Of a DNA stretch of 64,000 bases, positions 27,746 through 37,249 are shown in pieces. The notes under the pieces were generated by a model that was given only the letters and a program-made list of their open reading frames with translations, was not told the DNA's origin and searched no databases. Source of the stretch: Ryuthela nishihirai (lineage: Eukaryota; Arthropoda; Arachnida; Araneae; Heptathelidae); NCBI GenBank assembly GCA_038380435.1, contig JAWZYU010000034.1, positions 25,337,404-25,401,403 on the forward strand, written 5' to 3'. Numbering within the stretch: position 1 is the stretch's first letter; every line of letters starts with the position of its first letter. The translations under genes and the position numbers were made by a program.

Positions 27746-30700
27746 CAAGGGAGGTGAAATCTGGGCGTATTTCCCACTATCCCAAGCGCACTTCAGACGC
27801 CCATATGGCTTCGTACGCTACCATAGGTGATGATGACACTCAAGCACCATTAATTAAGGGGAAGATCGAAAATGAGGAATTCACTGCCCTCATAGACACA
27901 GGGGCGACCGTCTCAATAATCGGACTGAGGTGCTTCAGGAAAATAAGAGCAAAATTACGCAGCAAGGCATTACCCGTTAGGATAGGAATAAAAGGAATCT
28001 GTGGTGCAGACTTGCCCCTGCTAGGAAAGTATGAAGCAGAGATCCAGGTGGCTGGTGTCCAGTTTAAGTATCCCATTTATGTGGTAGATATGGAAGTTAG
28101 TAATAAATACGATGCCATTTTCGGATATGACCTTTTGAGGTCCCAGAGGTTCACAATCGACCTAAGGGCTGGAACGGTGAGGAATAATGAGAGAAATAGA
28201 AATGAAGGAGGCGCGAAATTACAGACAGCCCCCGATACAGCTAATGAAATGGGCAAAAATCGTAGGTTTAACCATACTACAAGTCTCCCAGCTGAGGTAA
28301 TAGGAAGAGCATATACTAAAACATTGATTCCCCCCAGGACGGAAAAAATCATTTTAGTGAGTTGTACCGACAGAAGCTTGCAATCCAAAACCGTGTTTAC
28401 ACAGCAGAACAGCAAATTGAAACAAGGCGCCATCCGGGTAGCCAGATCCTTAAACGTCGTCAGTAAGGAAGGACTGATAAATGTCAGAGTCGCTAATGTT
28501 TCCCATTACCCTGTGTGGATAAACAAAAATATGAAATTAGCCAGCGTCGAAGCCATGTGTAGGGAACAGATCAATAGCATTGACAGCTCGTACAAAAACA
28601 GCAGCCCTGTTCATCAGAAGCGCAAACAACCATTATCGTTGCAAGATTTCGAATTAGATCACGTCCCCCGAAAATTTAAGAAAAGATTAGAATCCCTATT
28701 ATTGAAAAACCAAGATATTTTTGCCAGAGACTTAAGTGAGCTTACGACCACAACAGCAGTCTATCATGAAATACACTTGCGGGACAACAAACCAGTGAGG
28801 CAACGACCTTACAAGGTGCCTTATTCCCTACAAAAAGAGCTAGACAATCAAATCGACGAATTATTGAGAAACGGGATTATCAGGGAGAGCGCTTCACCTT
28901 TTGCCTCCCCGATCGTACTGGTGAAAAAACGGGACTCCTCTTACCGCTTTTGTGTCGATTATAGAGCTCTGAATGCTAAAACTGTTAGCGACTCGTACCC
29001 CCTTCCATTAATAAGCGAAATCATTGATTCTCTGTCCGACGCCAAATTCTTCAGCTCACTAGACATGATGTCAGGTTACTGGCAGATACCTGTACACCCG
29101 AGGGACATCGAAAAGACCGCTTTTATCAGCAGAAACGGATTGTATGAATTCCAAAATATGCCATTCGGCTTAAAATGTTCACCATCCACTTTCCAGAGGT
29201 TATTAGATAACGTACTGATGGGTCTTAGACATGAACAGGTATTGGTCTACCTCGATGACATCATAGTAGCCTCAAAAACCTTCGAGCAACACATAGATCG
29301 ATTGCAGATGGTATTCGACAGATTGCGGAAATTCGACCTAAAATTGAAGCCAAAAAAATGCCAGTTCTTTAAGGCATCCTTATCCTACTTAGGCCACCTG
29401 ATAACCTCAGAAGGAGTGCAGCCCGACCCACGGAACTTGGAAGCTGTAGAGAATTTTCCAAGGCCCAACTCAGCAAAGAAAGTTAGGGCATTCCTTGGAC
29501 TGACAGGGTATTACCGACGGTTCATTGATAGATACGCAGACATCACCCTGCCGCTAGTCGAACTGATCAAGAAGGACGCCAAATTTAAATGGACCCCCCA
29601 GGCAGAGGAAGCCTTCCAGGAGTTAAAACTAAAATTGATTAGCGAACCCGTGCTAATCTACCCTGACTTCAATAAGCAATTCTTTCTATCTACAGACGCC
29701 AGTGGCTCCGCCCTAGGCGGAATCCTCGAACAACCCAATGCTGAAGGAATTAGACAACCAATTGCGTACGTGAGCAGGAAACTGAAACCCCCCGAAACCA
29801 GATACTCCACAATAGAGAAGGAAGCGTTAGCGATCAAGTTTGCTATCCATTACTTCAAGCCATACCTGTACGGAAGAAAATTCACGGTCATATCGGATCA
29901 CGCACCCCTATCATACCTAATGAAAATGAAGGATCCTTCCAGCAGATTGGCAAAATGGAACCTGACCCTCCAAGATTATGACTTCGACGTGCAATATAGA
30001 CCGGGCAAACATAATATTCCAGCTGACGTGCTGTCAAGAAACATCAATGCTATCGACACAAATGCCATCCCAACGGACATATTCGTAGACAAGGGCCAAT
30101 GGAGAAAGTTACAGGTGGAAGACACGAACTTGAAACCAATAATAGATGCATTAGAGGGGACAAGTCTCAAGCCCTTGACCAAAATTTCCGACCAGTTCTA
30201 CATGAACGACGGATTGTTGTTTCATTGCTCGATCCCAAGCAAAAACGAGATTAGAAATGAAATTATAGAGCAAGTAGTCGTCCCTCGGAGTCTAATCAGC
30301 AAAATTCTGCAATTATGTCATGACAACCCTTGTTCAGGCCACCTCGGCGAACTAAAGACCCTACAAAAAGTTAGAGCCCATTATTTCTGGCACGGCATGT
30401 GCGCAGACGTTAAGAACTATGTTCAGACCTGCGTATCATGTTTACAAAGGCGAGGATATAAACCCGAAAGGAAGGCCGACCTCGTGAGAGCACCCTTCGC
30501 CACTCGACCTTTCGAGAAAGTTGGAATGGATTTCCTCGGCCCACTCCCAACAACCGAGAATGGCAACAAATACGTCTTAGTCATAACAGACTATTTCACG
30601 AAATGGCCCGAATTGTATGCCTTGCCCAATCAAACCGCGGAAACCGTCTCAAAAATATTCCTAGAAGACTATATCGTGAAACACGGAATTCCACAATATG

Positions 30701-32058
30701 TAATCAGCGATAATGCGAAGAATTTTACCGGAAAGGTGATGACAGAAATATATAAGAGAATAGGCGTCACCAAACTCAACACTAGCTTTTACCATCCCAG
30801 TGGAAACGGCCAATGTGAAAGGTTAAATTCTTCCATATTGAACATATTATCGCATATGGTGTCCGAAACCAATGATGTATGGGATGAATTTCTCCCCTTT
30901 GTACTAATGGCATACAGAAGCGCCGTCCATAGCACCACTAAGGAGACACCCAGTTACTTAGTCTATGGCAGGGACTTGGTATTACCACATCAGGTTTGGC
31001 AGAAAAGGGAACCTCCTTCATATTACGCAACCGAAAATTATGCAGAGTACGTGACCACCAAAATGAACAGAGCTTACGACCTAGTGAGACAAAATTTAGA
31101 ACTGGCAGCCGAGAGACAAGAAAAACAGAGGAAAAGAGTGTCTTTTGACAAACAAATAAAGGTCGGCGATCTGGTACTCCTGTTCTGCCCTCGAATCCCG
31201 CGCAAGAATACCAAGAAACTTTCGAAATTGTCCACGGGACCCTGGCGGGTTTTGGATAAATTATCTGAAGTCAATTACAAGATAAGACTAGTAGCCAACC
31301 CCCGCAGGACAGAGATTGTCCATGTTGACAGACTGACAAAGATGAGGGAACGAAGAACCTTCCCCACACCCGCGGAGGAAATCAACCAGGAAACGATACC
31401 GAAGCAGCTCGAGGAGAACCCACCTGAGCGAAACTTAAGCTCCGACAGGTGTGAACAAGAGTGGGAGGAAGATCCCCGTATGATATTCCCTACAACAATT
31501 GACACTCACCTGCCCATATCTATCCCTACGGATCTGCCCACTAGAATCCCCAGGTCAGAGCCCATTCCTGCGGTTAACGCCTCACCCATGCACACGGAAG
31601 CCGAAAACGAAACAGAAGACAGAGTAGAAGAGAACCCAGATAATTCAAGACAACCGACAGGAGTAGCGGACGAAACAGACGAGGGACCCCGGCCCAGTAA
31701 CTCGAATCAGGAAGAATCAGCACCCCCGGGAAAAACTTCCCACCACTATGAATTAAGGACGCGAGATTCATCAGGGAGAGTGATTACCACTCCTACCAAC
31801 AACTCTGCACTTATGCTCGCACGAGCCGAGAGAAAAACAGAAAGTAGAGTAGAAGAGAACCCAGATGATTCAAGGCAATCCACTGGAGTAGCTGCCGAAA
31901 GGAACGAGGAGCCCCGACCCAATATCTCGAATCAGGAAGTAGAATTCACGAGCGGCCGAGTGGCGTCGATCGTAAGAACCTTTGAATCCCATCCCCAGAG
32001 TCACTGCTTCCGAACACAACATAAAGCCAGGTCCAGCGCATTCACGATAGAAATTTAG
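27742..32058 (+). CDS. pol: Gypsy pol polyprotein (protease-RT-RNase H-integrase)
   Basis: About 1,435 codons, read after the -1 shift (a GTG at 27,754 is the first possible independent start). Counting from 27,754: protease DTGA at residues 48-51; reverse transcriptase with FCVDYRALN near 400 and catalytic YLDD near 499; RNase H with STDASGSALGG near 645; integrase zinc site (H-x-H, C-x2-C: HDNPCSGHLG to CVSC) near 855-900, then DDE core residues in GMDFLG (~925), ISDNAKNF (~984) and NGQCERLN (~1018); a GPY/F-like GPWRVLDK near 1160. A low-complexity acidic tail of about 240 residues contains a duplicated block. All catalytic residues are present. Confidence 0.93.
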   Translation, partial: LTREVKSGRISHYPKRTSDAHMASYATIGDDDTQAPLIKGKIENEEFTALIDTGATVSIIGLRCFRKIRAKLRSKALPVRIGIKGICGADLPLLGKYEAEIQVAGVQFKYPIYVVDMEVSNKYDAIFGYDLLRSQRFTIDLRAGTVRNNERNRNEGGAKLQTAPDTANEMGKNRRFNHTTSLPAEVIGRAYTKTLIPPRTEKIILVSCTDRSLQSKTVFTQQNSKLKQGAIRVARSLNVVSKEGLINVRVANVSHYPVWINKNMKLASVEAMCREQINSIDSSYKNSSPVHQKRKQPLSLQDFELDHVPRKFKKRLESLLLKNQDIFARDLSELTTTTAVYHEIHLRDNKPVRQRPYKVPYSLQKELDNQIDELLRNGIIRESASPFASPIVLVKKRDSSYRFCVDYRALNAKTVSDSYPLPLISEIIDSLSDAKFFSSLDMMSGYWQIPVHPRDIEKTAFISRNGLYEFQNMPFGLKCSPSTFQRLLDNVLMGLRHEQVLVYLDDIIVASKTFEQHIDRLQMVFDRLRKFDLKLKPKKCQFFKASLSYLGHLITSEGVQPDPRNLEAVENFPRPNSAKKVRAFLGLTGYYRRFIDRYADITLPLVELIKKDAKFKWTPQAEEAFQELKLKLISEPVLIYPDFNKQFFLSTDASGSALGGILEQPNAEGIRQPIAYVSRKLKPPETRYSTIEKEALAIKFAIHYFKPYLYGRKFTVISDHAPLSYLMKMKDPSSRLAKWNLTLQDYDFDVQYRPGKHNIPADVLSRNINAIDTNAIPTDIFVDKGQWRKLQVEDTNLKPIIDALEGTSLKPLTKISDQFYMNDGLLFHCSIPSKNEIRNEIIEQVVVPRSLISKILQLCHDNPCSGHLGELKTLQKVRAHYFWHGMCADVKNYVQTCVSCLQRRGYKPERKADLVRAPFATRPFEKVGMDFLGPLPTTENGNKYVLVITDYFTKWPELYALPNQTAETVSKIFLEDYIVKHGIPQYVISDNAKNFTGKVMTEIYKRIGVTKLNTSFYHPSGNGQCERLNSSILNILSHMVSETNDVWDEFLPFVLMAYRSAVHSTTKETPSYLVYGRDLVLPHQVWQKREPPSYYATENYAEYVTTKMNRAYDLVRQNLELAAERQEKQRKRVSFDKQIKVGDLVLLFCPRIPRKNTKKLSKLSTGPWRVLDKLSEVNYKIRLVANPRRTEIVHVDRLTKMRERRTFPTPAEEINQETIPKQLEENPPERNLSSDRCEQEWEEDPRMIFPTTIDTHLPISIPTDLPTRIPRSEPIPAVNASPMHTEAENETEDRVEENPDNSRQPTGVADETDEGPRPSNSNQEESAPPGKTSHHYELRTRDSSGRVITTPTNNSALMLARAERKTESRVEENPDDSRQSTGVAAERNEEPRPNISNQEVEFTSGRVASIVRTFESHPQSHCFRTQHKARSSAFTIEI
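31624..31940 (+). repeat. Duplicated block in the pol C-terminal tail
   Basis: A 91-base segment (EENPDNSRQPTGVA...) at 31,624-31,714 returns at 31,849-31,939 with several changes (EENPDDSRQSTGVA). The spacing of 225 bases is a multiple of three, so the reading frame is kept. Confidence 0.85.
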
Positions 32059-33677
32059 GACTCAGGACCGACCAAGAGGAATTGAAACGAATGATAGGGA
32101 AAATTGAGGGGACCTGCATAATAAAGAATTCTAACTCCTTCACAAAGAGCCAAAACAACCGTTAGGAAGCTTAAGTACATTCAGGAATCAGCGTCAATTA
32201 AAGTGGAGAAGAAATGGAGGCTCAAGAAAAAAAAAATTACAGCGGACCCCGGCGGTGCTTTATGCGAATCCACTCCCACGCGTCCTCGAGGAACGAAACA
32301 CCGACACCGACCAGAGCGCCGAAGCTGTCCGATGGCTGAAAGCACGTCCTGCCGGCTTTCCTAGCGCCCACCGCGGGTCCGACCCCAGAAGGAACATCGG
32401 TAAACGAAGGGAGCCGTGCCGCTACCGCAGCGCCCCCTACGAGCGAGGCGCCGAGAAGCAGAGCAGCGCCTCTCGCTTTGCGTTACCATGGCAACCCAAC
32501 AAGTGACCTGCCAGGAAAGCAGAAGATGACGTCAGCTCGGCGTTGCAGCGGCCACGAGCGCCGCTGAATCACCATTGAGGGACTTCTCGCCGGACAGCCC
32601 CCCCCCCGCGTCTTTAGCCAATCAGCCCCAGTTGAGTCCGTTCAATGGAGCTCGCCAGCACTCAGAAAGCGATTACTGCGCGAGAGTCATTGAACGGATG
32701 GGCGTCCCTCCCTCCCCCACATTTATACCACTTCAGGGGACACAAATTCAGAACGAAGCGGCTGAGATCCTGTAAAGTCGTGACACCCTGCTCAATGTAA
32801 TTAGAAAATACTTTTTTTTGTCCATGACAATGTACGTGTGTTGAGATCAAATTGTAAATTAATGTCATTGATTAGCGAAGTGAAAGAGAATAGAACAATT
32901 TTTTTTATCTTTATATGTTAAATTACGATTAGAGTTGTTAGATAATTTGTTAACCACATATCGATTCAGTAAATGAAGATTGTATAACGTAGATCGTGCA
33001 GCATTATGTGAGCGCCCAAAATGTGTTACATGCCATCAAGTACCATGGAATGAAAAAAAAAAAGGAGATTTTGTTTTTCTCCCCTTGTAGACGATCACAT
33101 GCTAAAGCACTTTAAGTGAAGGGACGAGTCGTGTTCTATGTAAAACTGAACGAGGTAACTCAATTGTCTTGCGGCCAGCCGCTTCGTTATGAGAACGAGG
33201 CGAACCGAAGCTATAATTTGTACGGACTTAAGCCATAAAGTAACGAAGTCTTCCGAACATATTTGTAGAAAGCGCTAGTGGTGGTCCCTAGAGTAATTTG
33301 AAATTTGTACACGTTTTGTTAGTTATTGTGACAACTCCATGTAAATGTGGGGACACGTAAGAATCAGTTCGGAATACACTATGTATTGTATAACATTGAT
33401 TGTGTGGAAAAAGAAAACCCAGATTTTGACCCCCTCCTTATTTCTTTCTGTTTCATGTATTGCTGGAAGTTTTCTTCACGCCAAACTGAGGATGATGCAA
33501 GGCCAACCCAAGAGTGCAGGAAGCAAGGTGGCTCCTGCCAGTGATACTTCGAGTGTGATTGATACCCCTTACCTTGGAATCCCATGTTAGTGGCCCTTGA
33601 AGGGGGGCGCGAGGACTCTTCCCATCCGTTCAATGGAACTTATCGGTCATCTGCTCGCCCCCCTGAGTGGGTAGGTA
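32059..33677 (+). other. Gypsy 3' non-coding region, no envelope gene
   Basis: 1.6 kb between the pol stop and the 3' LTR. The first ~700 bases (to about 32,770) are G+C-rich and unlike the rest of the element; an 83-codon frame at 32,255-32,506 has no recognisable domain. The later part is A/T-rich. No membrane protein is encoded. A purine-rich AAGGGGGGCGCGAGGA lies at 33,599-33,614, about 65 bases before the LTR; a polypurine tract directly at the LTR edge is weak (GAGTGGGTAGG). Confidence 0.6.
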
Positions 33678-34604
33678 TGTCATGCCCACGTGATTTCATA
33701 ACGTGGACATGACTGTCCGAAAAACGGACTAGTAACGAACATTCTACAAATCCGTTGATTCCCCTCCGGCACCAGAACTGAGCTTACGTGCTCCCGTGCA
33801 GTAAACAGGAAGACAACGGGTGGATGTATGCCCGCACCTCGATCAGCTCCGCCAATCAGCGTCCTCCACGCCAGGTCAACAAGGTGACCTCCGCGAGGAA
33901 TTCGCGGAAAAGGACGGGAAAACATTTTTTCGTGGAACTGACGCTGGCTCTCTGGGTCCGAGCCGTGCAGTGGCCAGAGAGGAGAGTGTGCTTTTTCTTC
34001 TGTCGTTCGAGGTGTGCGGAGGTCCGCAACCAGTCTCCCCAGCGAGCTGAGCTTCCGAGTCAGGGACAATGGGAAGTGCAGCCGATTGTTTCAACACCTA
34101 CAGCCAGCAATGCTTACTTCTAGCGACATCTTCTGCCAAGGTAAGGAGGGACCTAAATCAAATCTGAGGACATGTTTTCCACTTAAAAGTGTTTCCGGGA
34201 CTTAGTATCTTCACGTCCCCACATAGGGACCTTGCTAACAGTTATAAACCGCTCAGAGTACGAGCAGATAGCTCGCTCAGCACGCCTCAATTGTTTAATG
34301 AAATGAAATGTTTACTTACCAATAGTAGTTATTAATGTCAGGACAAAGAAATATTAGGTTGTTAAATGATAGAATAAGCTTGAAGTGTGTAAATAAATAT
34401 TATGTTGTTAAATGATACAATAAGCTCAGTGCTATTCATTTTAATTGTAAGTTCAGTGCTGTTTATTTTAATTGCCTATCCATGAGATTGTTGATTCAGG
34501 CTTTTGCCTTGGTTAGAGAAAAGAATATACGATCACGCCGGAAAAGTTGTACCACCCAGAATTATCAGAGCGGGGTCACGACAAATTGGAACGTGACCAC
34601 GACA
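33678..34604 (+). repeat. 3' LTR
   Basis: Nearly identical to the 5' LTR. Differences seen: an extra G in CCTCCGGCACC, GTA for CT-type change near 33,827, and TCAACACC where the 5' LTR has two more bases. Ends CCACGACA before the target duplication ATAG at 34,605-34,608. Confidence 0.92.
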
Positions 34605-36690
34605 ATAGCCAAAATAACTTCAGATTGTGTAATAGGGTCAACATTAAAGCTACCAATGCATCTATCATCATTACAAACAATGGGAGTAGAACTACCCATA
34701 TTGATTAGATCATCACTGAAATGATCAGCCCACCTAGCCATGACAGAATCCTCACCTTCTATAACCTTACCTTGTTTATCCTTCAATCCCTGTATACCTG
34801 TTCGTTTTCTACCACATAAAACATTAACTATCTGGTACAGCTCTCTGCTGTTGTGCTGCCTAACTGCTTCCTCAGCTTTGTCAGCCAAGCCATCAAGCCA
34901 AAGATTCTTATCAGCAGCTAACTGATCCTTTACACGTTTAGTAAGTCCTCTGTAATGCTTTCTATTAGGACTAGTAGGGTATTGATTAAGTACATTAATG
35001 CAGTTCTTTCTTTCTGAAATAAGCTCAAGTGCCTTATCACTCAAATAATTCTGTCTCCTCTTCTCCTTTTTTCCCTAAAAGAGTATTGTTAGTTTCCAAA
35101 ATAGCCTGTTTAAAATGACCCCATTCTTCCTCAACTTCAGTAGTAAGAAAACCATGACTGTCATAATGACTAAGTAACCTGTCATGGTAAACTTCAGTTA
35201 TAACTGTGTCTTTCAGAGCTTCAGTATTAAAAGTAATGTTTTTAACCCTAGCAAAACACTTTTTAAGTTTAAGTTGCAAGACACTTTTAACAAGGTAATG
35301 GTCAGATCCAATTTCAGCTCCCGTATATGCCCTGGTATTCCTAACAGAACTAGCCCATTTGCTGTTAATTAATATATAATCAATCATATTCTTATGAAGC
35401 CTATCAGGTGAGACCCATGTGTACTTATGTATGTCGCGATGTTCGCAGTAAGTGTTAGTTATTCTGAAACCATTGAGTTTACTTACCTGTAGGAGACGTT
35501 GCCCATTGCCATTGCAGCTACCAATACCAAAAGAGCCTATCACCCCTCCCCAAAGATCAGAGTCAGTACCAACTTTGGCATTGAAGTCACCTAGAACAAG
35601 GGTAATATCTCCTTTCATGACAGAATTCAAAATATTCTGAAGTTATCCGTAAAAACTAGCCTTCTCATCCTCATCAGAATCCTCAGTGGGAGCATAACAG
35701 CAGATAACATTCAAGTCTTTAATACTTGTCTGAAATTTTGCTGTAAGAAACCTTTCATTAATGCACTCATATCCTAGAAGAGCATCACTAGCATGTCTGC
35801 TGAGCAGCAGACCCACGCCTTGGTGATGCTTTCCATCCTCCCTCCCTGTAAAGAGAAATTTAAAGTTATTTTCAAGTATCTCATTTTTACCTGTACATCT
35901 GGTCTCTTGCAAGCCTAGAATATCTAGATTATAGCGCTGGAATTCCTGCATGAGGACATCAAGAGAATAATCTCTATGTAATGTCTTCACGTTCCACGTT
36001 CCTGCAGAGAGAAAATGATTAGTAGTATTTTTAAAGAAATAGGTTTTTTGAGATTGGTAGGGCCAACAATATCAAACAGCCCCTGATCGCAGGCATGGGG
36101 CAAAGACCTGTTCCTCCTCTGCTAAAGGCTGAAGTCACCGATGCTGGTAGGAACTTCAGGCACCACCATTTCAAGTGGACTTTTTCAAGAGCCATATGGC
36201 CTGCCTGAGACACATTACTCCAGTTTAGGATTGACGATGCCAACTTAGCTAAGTAAGGTTCAGGTACCTGTGATGGCCTCTGATTAGGATTATCCACCAG
36301 CTGACATAAGGTATCCCATGCCTCTGTTCACTTAGGGCTGGCAACTCAGAAGCAAACAGAAAACACAGCAGCAGATTCTCCACCAACAGAGGCCCACCAG
36401 TGCAACAAGTCCAGGATGCATAATCAAACTCAAATCCATAAACAAGTCCAGTCTAATAATAATAATAATAATAATAAATGATCAGCAGCAGGACCCTGGG
36501 AAGTTGACCACTCCTCAGCAGGTTTGAAAAAAAACAAAAAAGTGGCCGTAGATGACCAGATCAGTAGGCCATATTGAACTGGCAGCTCTTCCCTTCCGTT
36601 CCGTTCCAAAAGAGAATATCTCTTGAAAGGTACTAACGGCCTGCACCACGAGAAGGCGGGGTCGGACATTAGGTGCTAGACCTGGCCGGT
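34605..36690 (-). mobile_element. RTE-like LINE copy A, 5' UTR, endonuclease and linker
   Basis: Minus strand. 5' leader about 36,690-36,000; endonuclease from GTWNVKTLHRDYSLD with LGLQETRC, VGLLLSRHAS and NVICCYAPTED (35,643-36,000). After an in-frame TAA at about 35,640 it continues with GDFNAKVG, HKYTW-PD, IDYILINSKW and GSDHYLVKS (to 35,037), the APE-type endonuclease motifs. A linker (34,605-35,044) leads to the Gypsy insertion point; the RT follows at 25,014. A frame change near 35,040 adds a second break. The element encodes one EN-RT protein in the RTE style. Confidence 0.85.
36455..36476. repeat. (AAT)n microsatellite in LINE leader
   Basis: About seven AAT units within the LINE 5' region. 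Confidence 0.8.
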
Positions 36691-37093
36691 TCTGTGCATC
36701 ATCACTAGGGATTGGTGCACAGCTCTCCTTCCAGTTTACGCCTAGTTACCATTTACAGGTCTGTTGAACATATGACTATTAATTTCAATTTATTTCAAAA
36801 TGTGACTAAAAAATTTTATGTGATTTTAAATATGTGTCTGCTCTGTTTCGCGTTGCTCTATAACGTAAACATTTCTTTTTTTTTAAGTTCAGTTTTTTAA
36901 AGATAATATTTTAAAGACTACATAATATTTTTCGTGTACTTTTAAAGATGTCGCTACTACATCACTAGGGATTAGTACACATTGTGTACCAATTCCTTAA
37001 AATGGGTTAAAAAGGTTAAAAATGGGTTAAAAGATTAGTACACATTGTGTACCAATCCCTAGTGATGACGCACAGAACCGGCAGGTCTAGCTA
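36672..37093. repeat. Inverted repeat between two head-to-head LINEs
   Basis: CTAGACCTGGCCGGTTCTGT at 36,678 onward is matched in inverse by the sequence ending at 37,093 (about 40 bases, two or three differences, including CATCACTAGGGATTGG). A nested partial palindrome with GTACACATTGTGTAC lies at 36,975 and 37,037. It could be a MITE or two opposed LINE 5' ends. Confidence 0.65.
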
Positions 37094-37249
37094 CCATTTA
37101 CAGGTCAGCTACCATTTACAGGTCACGTGATTTTAGATATATGATATTATTGATTTATTGAGCTGAAAAAGGATTAGTTGATACATTTTTAGTATAGCTG
37201 AAAATTATTTTAAAATCATTTAAATATAAAAATATTATATTGGTAGTTG

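Larger units (their letters stand above)
25015..34604 (+). mobile_element. Complete Gypsy (Metaviridae) LTR retrotransposon, 9.59 kb
   Basis: Two LTRs (TGT...ACA) of about 928 and 927 bases, primer-binding site, gag, pol with protease-RT-RNase H-integrase order, and a 4-bp target duplication ATAG (25,011-25,014 and 34,605-34,608). The integrase lying after RNase H places it in the Gypsy group. LTRs differ at only a handful of positions (for example GGATGCTTG versus GGATGTATG near 25,160/33,824), so insertion was recent. It split LINE copy A. No envelope gene is seen. Gag and pol frames are intact, so it may be active. Confidence 0.95.

Noticed and set aside
32255..32506. Envelope or accessory gene in the Gypsy element
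   Set aside because: 83 codons, no signal peptide or membrane segment, G+C-driven open frame.
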